Below, one piece after another: positions 51,211-63,640 of a stretch of DNA of 64,000 nucleotides; position 1 is the first letter of the stretch, and each line of letters starts with the position of its first letter. Source of the DNA: Megalopta genalis (lineage: Eukaryota > Arthropoda > Insecta > Hymenoptera > Halictidae); contig NW_027477078.1 of the NCBI RefSeq assembly GCF_051020955.1, forward strand, positions 1 to 64,000, given 5' to 3'. Both the position numbers and the translations under genes were made by a program. Below the pieces are notes generated by a model. That model did not search any database. It had not been told where the DNA came from and worked only from the letters and a program-made list of their open reading frames with translations.

Positions 51211-52458
51211 TTGAAACTAAATCATGTGTTTCGTTTGGATTTGAAGATATACCTTCTACATCGCTTTGATTTGAAGCTAAGTCATGTGTTTTGCATGGAA
51301 TTCATGCTAACTCGTTTGTTTCCCCTGCATTTGAAGCTATTTCGGTTATATCGCAAATATCTGATGCTAAATCATTTGTCTCGCATGGATTTGAAGCTAA
51401 ACCTTCTTCATCGCATTGATTTGAAGCTAAATCATGTGTTGCGCTTGGACTTGAATCTATACCTTTTACATCGCATTCATTTGAAGCTAAATCAAGTGTT
51501 TCGTTTGGATTTGAAGCTAAACCTTCTACATCGCATTGATTTGCAGCTAAATCATGTGTTTCGCATGGAATTGATGCTAACTCGTTTGTTTCCCCTGCAT
51601 TTGAAGCTATTTCAGGTATATCGCAAGTATCTGATGCTAAATCATTTGTTTCGCATGGATTTGAAGATAAACCTTCTACATCGCATTGATTTGAAGCTAA
51701 ATCATGCGTTTCGCATGGATTTGAAGCTAACTCGTTTGTTTCCCCTGCATTTGAAGCTATATCAGTTATATCGCAAGTATCTGATGCTAAATCATTTGCT
51801 TCGCATGGATTTGAAGCTAAACCTTCTACATCGCATTGATTTGAAGCTAAATCATGTGATTTGCTTGGATTGGAAACTAACTTGTTTATTTCGTCTGCAT
51901 TTGAAGCTGTATCACTTATATCGCAAGTATCTGAAGCTAAATCATTTGTGTCTAATGGATTTGAACCTAAACCATCTACATAGCATTGATTTGCAGCTAA
52001 ATCATGTGTTTTGCATGGAATTTATGCTAACTCGTTTGTTTCGTCTGCATTTGAAGATATTTCAGTTATATCGCAAGTATCTGATGCTAAATCATGTGTT
52101 TCGCTTGGATTTGGAGCTAAACCTTTTACATCGCATTGATTTGCAGCTAAATCATGTGTTTTGCATGGATTTGATGCTAACTCGTTTGTTTCCCCTGCAT
52201 TCGAAGCTATTTCGGTTATATCGCAACTATCTGATGCTAAATCATTTGTCTCGCATGGATTTGAAGCTAAACCTTCTACATCGCATTGATTTGAAGCTAA
52301 ATCATGTGTTGCGCTTGGATTTGAATCTATACCTTCTACATCGCATTGATTTGAAGCTAAATCATGTGTTTCGTTTGGATTTGAAGATATACCTTGTACA
52401 TCGCTTTGATTTGAAGCTAAATCATGTGTTTCGCATGGATTTGGAGCTATCTCGTTAG
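51211..52458 (+). other. Plus-strand open frame (415 codons), Leu/His-rich; most likely spurious
   Basis: Same phase as 43,160-44,512 and partly its duplicate. It lies on the opposite strand over a minus-strand decapeptide frame (52,022-52,753). Two long overlapping frames on opposite strands are expected from a stop-free 30-nt repeat and are not evidence for two genes. Confidence 0.1.
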
Positions 52459-52753
52459 TTTCGTCTGCATTTGAAACTATAACACTTATATACCAAGTGT
52501 TTGATGCTAAATCATTTGTTTCGCATGGATTTGAAGATATACCTTCTACATCGCTTTGATTTGAAGCTAAATCATGTGTTTTGCATGGAATTGATGCTAA
52601 CTCGTTTGTTTCCCCTGCATTTGAAGCTATATCGGTTATAACGCAAGTATCTGATACTAAATCATTTGTCTCGCATGGATTTGAAGATAAACATTCTACA
52701 TCGCATTGATTTGCAGCTAATTCATGTGTATCGCATCTAATTGATACTAACAC
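52022..52753 (-). other. Minus-strand open frame (243 codons), downstream half of the broken pair
   Basis: Continues the cysteine-decapeptide frame after the one-base break near 52,755. Units include LAANQCDVEC, LSSNPCETND, LASNQSDVEG and ISSNPNETHD, with Cys replaced by Ser or Asn in several units. The first codon is a valine-type start within the repeat. Near-identical frames occur at 44,076-44,807 and, in pieces, at 47,493-48,224, all within duplicated blocks. Confidence 0.2.
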
Positions 52754-53640
52754 GTTTTTTCCCCTGCATTTGAAGCTATATCAGTTATATCGCAAGTATA
52801 TGTTGCTAAATCATTTGTTTCGCATGGATTTGAAGCTAAACCTTCTACATCGCATTGATTTGCATCTAAATCATGTGTTTCGCATGGATTTGAAGTTAAC
52901 TCGTTCGTTTCGCCTGCATTTGAAGCTATATCACTTATATCGCAAGTGTTAGAAGCTAAATCATCTGTTTCGCATGGATTTGAAGCTAAACCTTCTACAT
53001 CGCATTGATTTGAAGCTAAATCATTTGTTTCGCATGGATTTGAAGCTATACCTTCTACATCGCATTGATTTGCATCTAAATCATGTGTTTCGCATGGATT
53101 TGAACCTAACTCGGTCGTTTCGCCTGCATTTGAAGCTATTTCAGTTATATCGCAAGTATCTGAAGCTAAATCATTTGTTCCGTATAGATTTGAAGCTAAA
53201 CCTTCTACATCGCATTGATTTGCATCTAAATCATGTGTTTCGCATGGATTTGAAGCTAACTCGTTCGTTTCGCCTGCATTTGCAGCTATATCACTTACAT
53301 CACAAGTGTTTGAAGCTAAATCATTTGTTTCGCATGGATTTGAAGCTAAACCTTCTACATCGCATTGATTTGCAGCTAAATCATGTGTGTCGCATGGATT
53401 TGAAGCTAACTCGTTTGTTTCCCCTGCATTTGAAGCTATTTCGGTTATATCGCAAGTATCTGATGCTAAATCATTTGTCTCGCATGGATTTGAAGCTAAA
53501 CCTTCTACATCGCATTGATTTTCATCTAAATCACTTGTTTCGCATGGATTTGAAGCTATACCTTCTACATCGCATTGATTTGCAGATAAATCATGTGTTT
53601 CGCATGGATTTGAAGCTAAAGTCGGTCGTTTCGCCTGCAT
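52747..53640 (-). other. Minus-strand open frame (297 codons), upstream half of a broken pair
   Basis: Decapeptide frame with LASNPCETND, LDANQCDVEG, IASNAGETTE and similar units. It ends ASNAGEKTC followed by a stop, at a run of six Ts on the plus strand near 52,755. The next minus-strand open frame (52,022-52,753) overlaps by 7 nt and continues the same decapeptide pattern in another phase. Sister HORs near 59,859 and 62,527 have seven Ts and stay in phase there. This is a one-base break in an otherwise continuous frame. Confidence 0.22.
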
Positions 53641-56600
53641 TGGATGCTATATCAATTATATCGCAAGTATCTGAAGCTAAATCATTTGTTTCGTATAGAT
53701 TTGAAGTTTAACCTTCTACATCGAAGTGATTCGAAGCTAAGTCATGTGTTTCGCATGGATTTGAAGCTAACTCGTTAGTTTCGCCTGCATTTGAAGCAAT
53801 ATCAATGTATCGCAAGTATCTGAACCTAAATCATTTGTTTCGCATGGATTTGAAGCTAAGCCTTCTACTTCGTATCGATTTGAAGTTAAATGATATGTAT
53901 CGCATGGATTTTGAAGCTTCCCCGTTTGATTCGTCCGCATTTCCTGCTATATCACTTATCTTCCAAGTGTTTGTAGGTAAATCATTTGTTTCGCATGGAT
54001 TTGAAGCTATACTTTCTACATCGATTTGATTTGAAGCTAAATCATGTGTTTTGCATGGATTTGATGCTAACTCGTTTGTTTCCCCTGCATTTGAAGCTAT
54101 TTCAGTTGTATCGCAAGTATCTGATGCTAAATCATGTGTTTCGCTTGGATTTGAAGCTAAACCATTTACATCGCATTGATTTGCAGCTAAATCGTGTGTT
54201 TCGCATGGATTTGAAGCTAACTCGTTTGTTTCGTCTGCATTTAAAGCTATTTCACTTATATCACAAGTATCTGAAGCTAAATCATTGGTTTCGCATGGAT
54301 TTGAAGCTAAACCTTCTACATCGCTTTGATTTACTGCTAAATCATGTGTTTCGCATGGATTTGATGCTAACTCGTTTGTTTCGCATGCAGTTGATGCTAA
54401 ATCATGTATATCAGAAGTATCTGAAGCTAAAGCATTTGTTTCGCATGATTTTGAATCTAAACCATGTGTTTCGCATGAATTTGAACCTAAATCTTGTCTT
54501 TCCTATGTATTTGAACCTTAATCATGTGTTTTGCATGGATTTGAAGCAAACTAGATTGTTTCGTCTGCATTTGAAGCTATATCACTTGTATCGCAAGTAT
54601 CTGAAGATAAATCATTTGTTCCGCATGGATTTGAAGCTAAGCCTTCTACTTCACATTGATTTGGAGCTAAATCATGTGTATGGCATGGATTTTATGCTAA
54701 CTCGTTTGTTTCCCTGCATTTGAAGCTATATCAGTTATATCGCAAGTATCTGAAGCTAAATCATTGGTTTCGCATGGATTTGAAGCTAAACCTTCTACAT
54801 CGCATTGATTTGCTGCTAAATCGTGTGTTTCGCTTTGATATGAAGCTAACTCGTTTGTTTCCCCGCATTTGAAGCTATATCACTTGTATCGCAAGTATCT
54901 AATGCTTAATCATATGTGTCGCTTGGATTTGAAGCTAAACCTTCAACATAGCATTGAATTGAAGCTTAATCATGTGTTTTGCATGAATTTGAAGCTAAAG
55001 TCGGTCGTTTCGCCTGCATTGGATGCTATATCAATTATATCGCATGTATCTGAAGCTAAATCATTTGTTTCGTATAGATTTGAAGTTTAACCTTCTACAT
55101 CGCATTGATTCGAAGCTAAATCATGTGTTTCGCATGGATTTGAAGCTAACTCGTTAGTTTCGCCTGCATTTGAAGCAATATCAATGTATCGCAAGTATCT
55201 GAACCTAAATCATTTGTTTCGCATGGATTTGAAGCTAAGCCTTCTACATCGTATCGATTTGAAGTTAAATGATATGTATCGCATGGATTTTGAAGCTTCC
55301 CCGTTTGATTCGTCTGCATTTCCTGCTATATCACTTATATCCCAAGTGTTTGTAGGTAAATCATTTGTTTCGCATGGATTTGAAGCTAAACCTTCTACAT
55401 CGCATTGATTTGAAGCAAAATCATGTGTTGCGCTTGGATTTGAATCTATAACTTCTACATCGCATTGATTTGAACCTAAACCATGTGTTTCGTTTGGATT
55501 TGAAGATATACCTTCTACATCGCTTTGATTTGCAGCTAAATCATGTGTTGCGCTTGGATTTGAATCTATAACTTCTACATCGCATTGATTTGAAACTAAA
55601 TCATGTGTTTCGTTTGGATTTGAAGATATACCTTCTACATCGCTTTGATTTGAAGCTAAGTCATGTGTTTTGCATGGAATTCATGCTAACTCGTTTGTTT
55701 CCCCTGCATTTGAAGCTATTTCAGGTATATCGCAAGTATCTGATGCTAAATCATTTGTTTCGCATGGATTTGAAGATAAACCTTCTACATCGCATTGATT
55801 TGAAGCTAAATCATGTGTTGCGCTTGGACTTGAATCTATACCTTTTACATCGCATTCATTTGAAGCTAAATCAAGTGTTTCGTTTGGATTTGAAGCTAAA
55901 CCTTCTACATCGCATTGATTTGCAGCTAAATCATGTGTTTCGCATGGAATTGATGCTAACTCGTTTGTTTCCCCTGCATTTGAAGCTATTTCAGGTATAT
56001 CGCAAGTATCTGATGCTAAATCATTTGTTTCGCATGGATTTGAAGATAAACCTTCTACATCGCATTGATTTGAAGCTAAATCATGCGTTTCGCATGGATT
56101 TGAAGCTAACTCGTTTGTTTCCCCTGCATTTGAAGCTATATCAGTTATATCGCAAGTATCTGATGCTAAATCATTTGCTTCGCATGGATTTGAAGCTAAA
56201 CCTTCTACATCGCATTGATTTGCATCTAAATCATGTGTTTCGCATGGAATTGATGCTAACTCGTTTGTTTCCCCTGCATTTGAAGCTATTTCAGTTATGT
56301 CGCAAGTATCTGATGCTAAATCATTTGTTTCGCATGGATTGAAGCTAAACCTTATACATCGCATTGATTTGCAGCTAAATCATGCGTTTCGCATGGATTT
56401 GAAGCTAACTCGTTTGTTTCCCCTGCATTTGAAGCTATATCAGTTATATTGCAAGTATCTGATGCTAAATCATTTGCTTCGCATGGATTTGAAGCTAAAC
56501 CTTCTACATCGCATTGATTTGAAGCTAAATCATGTGATTTGCTTGGATTGGAAACTATCTTGTTTATTTCGTCTGCATTTGAAGCTGTATCACTTATATC

Positions 56601-56699
56601 GCAAGTATCTGAAGCTAAATCATTTGTGTCTAATGGATTTGAACCTAAACCATCTACATAGCATTGATTTGCAGCTAAATCATGTGTTTTGCATGGAAT

Positions 56700-57653
56700 T
56701 TATGCTAACTCGTTTGTTTCGTCTGCATTTGAAGATATTTCAGTTATATCGCAAGTATCTGATGCTAAATCATGTGTTTCGCTTGGATTTGGAGCTAAAC
56801 CTTTTACATCGCATTGATTTGCAGCTAAATCATGTGTTTTGCATGGATTTGATGCTAACTCGTTTGTTTCCCCTGCATTCGAAGCTATTTCGGTTATATC
56901 GCAACTATCTGATGCTAAATCATTTGTCTCGCATGGATTTGAAGCTAAACCTTCTACAGAGCATTGATTTGAAGCTAAATCATGTGTTGCGCTTGGATTT
57001 GAATCTATACCTTCTACATCGCATTGATTTGAAGCTAAATCATGTGTTTCGTTTGGATTTGAAGATATACCTTGTACATCGCTTTGATTTGAAGCTAAAT
57101 CATGTGTTTCGCATGGATTTGGAGCTATCTCGTTAGTTTCGTCTGCATTTGAAACTATAACACTTATATACCAAGTGTTTGATGCTAAATCATTTGTTTC
57201 GCATGGATTTGAAGATATACCTTCTACATCGCTTTGATTTGAAGCTAAATCATGTGTTTTGCATGGAATTGATGCTAACTCGTTTGTTTCCCCTGCATTT
57301 GAAGCTATATCGGTTATAACGCAAGTATCTGATACTAAATCATTTGTCTCGCATGGATTTGAAGATAAACCTTCTACATCGCATTGATTTGAAGCTAAAT
57401 CATGTGTTGCGCGTGGATTTGAATCTATACCTTCTACATCGCATTGATTTGAAGCTAAATCATGTGTTTCGTTTGGATTTGAATATATACTATCTACATC
57501 GCTTTGATTTGAAGCTAAATCATGTGTTTTGCATGGAATTGATGCTAACTCGTTTGTTTCCCCTGCATTTGAAGCTATTTCAGTTATGTCGCAAGTATCT
57601 GATGCTAAATCATTTGTTTCGCATGGATTGAAGCTAAACCTTCTACATCGCAT
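56700..57653 (-). other. Longest minus-strand open frame (317 codons), cysteine-decapeptide repeats; probably not a gene
   Basis: The frame translates to decapeptides in the order ETNDLASDTC, DITEIASNAG, ETNELASNPC, KTHDLASNQC, DVEGLASNPC and variants. One cysteine per ten residues is usual, replaced by Gly in the DI-type unit. It is acidic, rich in Asn, Ala, Ser, Asp, Glu and Thr. I see no signal peptide, membrane segment or catalytic motif. The start lies inside a repeat (reads MRCRRFSFNPCE) and has no clear ribosome-binding or promoter context. Codons mostly end in A or T, as in a real AT-rich gene. Because 30 is a multiple of 3, a stop-free consensus stays open by itself, so coding is unproven. 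Confidence 0.25.
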
Positions 57654-57956
57654 TGATTCGAAGCTAAATCATGCGTTTCGCATGGATTTGAAGCTAACTC
57701 GTTAGTTTCGCCTGCATTTGAAGTAATATCAATGTATCGCAAGTATCTGAACCTAAATCATTTGTTTCGCATGGATTTGAAGCTAAGCCTTCTACTTCGT
57801 ATCGATTTGAAGTTAAATGATATGTATCACATGGATTTTGAAGCTTCCCCGTTTGATTCGTCTGCATTTCCTGCTATATCACTTATATCCCAAGTGTTTG
57901 TAGGTAAATCATTTGTTTCGCATGGATTTGAAGCTAAATCTTCTACATCGCATTGA
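57361..57956 (+). repeat. About 0.6-kb block repeated at 60,926-61,521
   Basis: Aligns at offset 3,565 nt with 60,926-61,521, including GTGTTGCGCGTGG, GATTGAAGCTAAACC and the GAAGCTTCCCCGTTTG 31-mer. Small differences include GAAGTAATATC here (near 57,720) against GAAGCAATATC, and TATCACATGG (57,824) against TATCGCATGG. Confidence 0.75.
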
Positions 57957-60523
57957 TTTGCAGCTAAATCATGTGTTTTGCATGGAATTGATGCTAACTC
58001 GTTTGTTTCCCCTGCATTTGAAGCTATTTCGGTTATATCGCAAGTATCTGATGCTAAATCATTTGTCTCGCATGGATTTGAAGCTAAACCTTCTACATCG
58101 CATTGATTTGCAGCTAATTCATGTGTATCGCATCTAATTGATGCTAACTCGTTTTTTCCCCCTGCATTTGAAGCTATATCAGTTATATCGCAAGTATATG
58201 TTGCTAAATCATTTGTTTCGCATGGATTTGAAGCTAAACCTTCTACATCGCATTGATTTGCATCTAAATCATGTGTTTCGCATGGATTTGAAGTTAACTC
58301 GTTCGTTTCGCCTGCATTTGAAGCTATATCACTTATATCGCAAGTGTTTGAAGCTAAATCATCTGTTTCGCATGGATTTGAACCTAAACCTTCTACATCG
58401 CATTGATTTGAAGCTAAATCATTTGTTTCGCATGGATTTGAAGCTATACCTTCTACATCGCATTGATTTGCAGCTAAATCATATGTTTCGCATGGATTTG
58501 AAGCTAACTCGGTCGTTTCGCCTGCATTTTAAGCTATTTCAGTTATATCGCAAGTATCTGAAGCTAAATCATTTGTTGCGTATAGATTTGAAGTTTAACC
58601 TTCTACATCGCATTGATTTGAAGCTAAATCATGTATTTTGCATGGATTTGAAGCTAACTCGTTAGTTTCGCCTGCATTTGAAGCAATATCAATGTATCGC
58701 AAGTATCTGAACCTAAATCATTTGTTTCGCATGGATTTGAAGCTAAACCTTCTACATCGCATTGATTTGCAGCTAAATCATGCGTTTCGCATGGATTTGA
58801 AGCTAACTCGTTTGTTTCCCCTGCATTTGAAACTATATCAGTTATATCGTAAGTATCTGATGCTAAATCATATGTTTCGCATGGATTTGAAGCTAAACCT
58901 TCTACATCGCATTGATTTGCATCTAAATCATGTTTTTCGCATGGATTTGAAGCTAACTCGTTCGTTTCGCCTGCATTTGCAGCTATATCACTTACATCAC
59001 AAGTGTTTGAAGCTAAATCATTTGTTTCGCATGGATTTGAAGCTAAACCTTCTACATCGCATTGATTTGAAGCTAAATCATGTGTTTTGCATGTATTTTA
59101 TGCTAACTCGTTCGTTTCGCCTGCATTTGATGCAATATCACTTATATCGTAAGTGTTTGAAGCTAAATCATTTGTTTCGCATGGATTTGAAGCTAAACCT
59201 TCTACATCGCATTGATTTGCAGCTAAATCATGTGTGTCGCATGGATTTGAAGCTAACTCGTTTGTTTCCCCTGCATTTGAAGCTATTTCGGTTATATCGC
59301 AAGTATCTGATGCTAAATCATTTGTTTCGCATGGATTGAAGCTTAACCTTCTACATCGCATTGATTTGCAGCTAAATCATGCGTTTCGCATGGATTTGAA
59401 GCTAACTCGTTTGTTTCCCCTGCATTTGAAGCTATATCAGTTATATCGCAAGTATCTGGTGCTAAATCATTTGCTTCGCATGGATTTGAAGCTAAACCTT
59501 CTACATCGCATTGATTTGCATCTAAATCATGTGTTTCGCATGGATTTGAAGCTAACTCGTTTGTTTCCCCTGCATTTGAAGCTATATCAGTTATATCGCA
59601 AGTATCTGATGCTAAATCATTTGTTTCGCATGGATTTGAAGCTAAATCTTCTACATCGCATTGATTTGCAGCTAAATCATGTGTTTTGCATGGAATTGAT
59701 GCTAACTCGTTTGTTTCCCCTGCATTTGAAGCTATTTCGGTTATATCGCAAGTATCTGATGCTAAATCATTTGTCTCGCATGGATTTGAAGCTAAACCTT
59801 CTACATCGCATTGATTTGCAGCTAATTCATGTGTATCGCATCTAATTGATGCTAACTCGTTTTTTTCCCCTGCATTTGAAGCTATATCAGTTATATCGCA
59901 AGTATATGTTGCTAAATCATTTGTTTCGCATGGATTTGAAGCTAAACCTTCTACATCGCATTGATTTGCATCTAAATCATGTGTTTCGCATGGATTTGAA
60001 GTTAACTCGTTCGTTTCGCCTGCATTTGAAGCTATATCACTTATATCGCAAGTATCTGATGCTAAATCATGTGTTTCGCTTGGATTTGGAGCTAAACCTT
60101 TAACATCGCATTGATTTGCAGCTAAATCATGTGTTTTGCATGGATTTGATGCTAACTCGTTTGTTTCCCCTGCATTCGAAGCTATTTCGGTTATATCGCA
60201 ACTATCTGATGCTAAATCATTTGTCTCGCATGGATTTGAAGCTAAACCTTCTACATCGCATTGATTTGAAGCTAAATCATGTGTTGCGCTTGGATTTGAA
60301 TCTATACCTTCTACATCGCATTGATTTGAAGCTAAATCATGTGTTTCGTTTGGATTTGAAGATATACCTTGTACATCGCTTTGATTTGAAGCTAAATCAT
60401 GTGTTTGGCTTGGATTTGAAGCTAACTCGTTTGTTTCGCATGCTGTTGAAGCTATATCACCTATAATCCAAAAGTTTGAAGCTCAATCATTTGCTTCGCA
60501 TGGACTTGAAGCTTATCCATATA

Positions 60524-61347
60524 CATCGCATTGATTTGAAGCTAAATCATGTGTTGCGCGTGGATTTGAATCTATACCTTCTACATCGCATTGATTTGAA
60601 GCTAAATCATGTGTTTCGTTTGGATTTGAAGATATACTATCTACATCGCTTTGATTTGAAGCTAAATCATGTGTTTTGCATGGAATTGATGCTAACTCGT
60701 TTGTTTCCCCTGCATTTGAAGCTATTTCAGTTATGTCGCAAGTATCTGATGCTAAATCATTTGTTTCGCATGGATTGAAGCTAAACCTTCTACATCGCAT
60801 TGATTCGAAGCTAAATCATGCGTTTCGCATGGATTTGAAGCTAACTCGTTAGTTTCGCCTGCATTTGAAGCAATATCAATGTATCGCAAGTATCTGAACC
60901 TAAATCATTTGTTTCGCATGGATTTGAAGATAAACCTTTTACATCGCATTGATTTGAAGCTAAATCATGTGTTGCGCGTGGATTTGAATCTATACCTTCT
61001 ACATCGCATTGATTTGAAGCTAAATCATGTGTTTCGTTTGGATTTGAAGATATACTATCTACATCGCTTTGATTTGAAGCTAAATCATGTGTTTTGCATG
61101 GAATTGATGCTAACTCGTTTGTTTCCCCTGCATTTGAAGCTATTTCAGTTATGTCGCAAGTATCTGATGCTAAATCATTTGTTTCGCATGGATTGAAGCT
61201 AAACCTTCTACATCGCATTGATTCGAAGCTAAATCATGCGTTTCGCATGGATTTGAAGCTAACTCGTTAGTTTCGCCTGCATTTGAAGCAATATCAATGT
61301 ATCGCAAGTATCTGAACCTAAATCATTTGTTTCGCATGGATTTGAAG
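60524..61347 (+). repeat. 418-nt tandem duplication
   Basis: 60,524-60,929 and 60,942-61,347 align at offset 418 nt (14 monomers minus 2 nt). The two lost bases are the deletion in GCATGGATTGAAGC (near 60,772 and 61,190) and the 29-mer CAATATCAATGTATCG (near 60,868 and 61,286). A related stretch lies at 57,361-57,770. Confidence 0.85.
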
Positions 61348-61793
61348 CTAAGCCTTCTACTTCGTATCGATTTGAAGTTAAATGATATGTATCGCATGGA
61401 TTTTGAAGCTTCCCCGTTTGATTCGTCTGCATTTCCTGCTATATCACTTATATCCCAAGTGTTTGTAGGTAAATCATTTGTTTCGCATGGATTTGAAGCT
61501 GAACCTTCTACATCGCATTGATTTGAAGCTAAATCATGTGTTGCGCTTGGATTTGAATCTATAACTTCTACATCGCATTGATTTTAACCTAAATCATGTG
61601 TTTCGTTTGGATTTGAAGATATACCTTCTACATCGCTTTGATTTGAAGCTAAATCATGTGTTGCGCTTGGATTTGAATCTATAACTTCTACATCGCATTG
61701 ATTTGAAACTAAATCATGTGTTTCGTTTGGATTTGAAGATATACATTCTACATCGCTTTGATTTGAAGCTAAGTCATGTGTTTTGCATGGAAT

Positions 61794-62525
61794 TCATGCT
61801 AATTCGTTTGTTTCCCCTGCATTTGAAGCTATTTCGGTTATATCGCAAATATCTGATGCTAAATCATTTGTCTCGCATGGATTTGAAGCTAAACCTTCTT
61901 CATCGCATTGATTTGAAGCTAAATCATGTGTTGCGCGTGGATTTGAATCTATACCTTCTACATCGCATTGATTTGAAGCTAAATCATGTGTTTCGTTCGG
62001 ATTTGAAGATATACTTTCTACATCGCTTTTATTTGAAGCTAAATCATGTGATTTGCATGGAATTGATGCTAACTCGTTTGTTTCCCCTGCATTTGAAGCT
62101 ATTTCAGTTATGTCGCATGTATCTGATGCTAAATCATTTGTTTCGCATGGATTTGAAGCTAAACCTTCTACATCGCATTGATTTGCATCTAAATCATGTG
62201 TTTCGCATGGATTTGAAGCTAACTCGTTTGTTTCCCCTGCATTTGAAGCTATATCAGTTATATCGCAAGTATCTGATGCTAAATCATTTGTTTCGCATGG
62301 ATTTGAAGCTAAATCTTCTACATCGCATTGATTTGCAGCTAAATCATGTGTTTTGCATGGAATTGATGCTAACTCGTTTGTTTCCCCTGCATTTGAAGCT
62401 ATTTCGGTTATATCGCAAGTATCTGATGCTAAATCATTTGTCTCGCATGGATTTGAAGCTAAACCTTCTACATCGCATTGATTTGCAGCTAATTCATGTG
62501 TATCGCATCTAATTGATGCTAACAC
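61794..62525 (-). other. Minus-strand open frame (243 codons) near the window end
   Basis: Cysteine-decapeptide frame with LASNPCETND, LASDTCDITE, IASNAGETNE, LASIPCKTHD and LAANQCDVEG units. The apparent start (GTG read as Met, then LASIRC) lies inside a variant u3 monomer at a seven-T tract. The frame is continuous with upstream repeats, so no true start exists here. Confidence 0.2.
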
Positions 62526-63059
62526 GTTTTTTTCCCCTGCATTTGAAGCTATATCAGTTATATCGCAAGTATATGTTGCTAAATCATTTGTTTCGCATGG
62601 ATTTGAAGCTAAACCTTCTACATCGCATTAATTTGCATCTAAATCATGTGTTTCGCATGGATTTGAAGTTAACTCGTTCGTTTCGCCTGCATTTGAAGCT
62701 ATATCACTCATATCGCAAGTGTTTGAAGCTAAATCATCTGTTTCGCATGGATTTGAAGCTAAACCTTCTAGATCGCATTGATTTGAAGCTAAATCATTTG
62801 TTTCGCATGGATTTGAAGCTATACCTTCTACATCGCATTGATTTGCAGCTAAATCATGTGTTTCGCATGGATTTGAACCTAACTCGGTCGGTTCGCCTGC
62901 ATTTGAAGCTATTTCAGTTATATCGCAAGTATCTGAAGCTAAATCATTTGTTCCGTATAGATTTGAAGCTAAACCTTCTACATCGCATTGATTTGCATCT
63001 AAATCATGTGTTTCGCATGGATTTGAAGCTAAACTTCTACATCGCATTGATTTGAAGCT

Positions 63060-63640
63060 AAATCATGTGTTTTGCATGTATTTTATGCTAACTCGTTCGT
63101 TTCGCCTGCATTTGATGCTATATCACTTATATCGTAAGTGTTTGAAGCTAAATCATTTGTTTCGCATGGATTTGAAGCTAAACCTTCTACATCGCATTGA
63201 TTTGCAGCTAAATCATGTGTGTCGCATGGATTTGAAGCTAACTCGTTTGTTTCCCCTGCATTTGAAGCTATTTCGGTTATATCGCAAGTATCTGATGCTA
63301 AATCATTTGTCTCGCATGGATTTGAAGCTAAACCTTCTACATCGCATTGATTTGCATCTAAATCACTTGTTTCGCATGGATTTGAAGCTATACCTTCTAC
63401 ATCGCATTGATTTGCAGATAAATCATGTGTTTCGCATGGATTTGAAGCTAAAGTCGGTCGTTTCGCCTGCATTGGATGCTATATCAATTATATCGCAAGT
63501 ATCTGAAGCTAAATCATTTGTTTCGTATATATTTGAAGTTTAACCTTCTACATCGAAGTGATTCGAAGCTAAGTCATGTGTTTCGCATGGATTTGAAGCT
63601 AACTCGTTAGTTTCGCCTGCATTTGAAGCAATATCAATGT
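63060..63640 (+). repeat. Further copy of the 48.85-49.43 kb block
   Basis: Matches about 48,848-49,428 at offset 14,212 nt, including GCATGTATTTTATGC (TTTTATCC in the earlier copy), ATCGTAAGTGTTTGAAGC, GCTAAAGTCGGTCG, ATCGAAGTGATTCGAAGC and GAAGCAATATCAATGTATCG. Part of it also recurs at 53,350-53,800. It shows that blocks from the 47-56 kb cluster spread to the window end. Confidence 0.75.

Larger units (their letters stand above)
47290..56221 (+). repeat. 4,379-nt tandem duplication with a 149-nt difference
   Basis: About 47,290-51,841 and 51,842-56,221 align at offset 4,529 nt at first. After a 149-nt segment present near 48,815-48,965 but missing near 53,348, the offset is 4,380 and then 4,379 nt. 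Shared markers include GCTAAAGTCGGTCG, GAAGCAATATCAATGTATCG and GAAGCTTCCCCGTTTG. A local difference near 51,345/55,720 (TCGGTTATATC against TCAGGTATATC) suggests gene conversion from a neighbouring HOR. Confidence 0.82.

Noticed and set aside
52740..52760. Programmed -1 ribosomal frameshift at the minus-strand run AAAAAAC between two decapeptide frames
   Set aside because: The incoming frame splits the run as GAA AAA ACG, not A AAA AAC, so it is not a canonical slippery heptamer. No supporting pseudoknot was evident, and sister copies simply have one more base.
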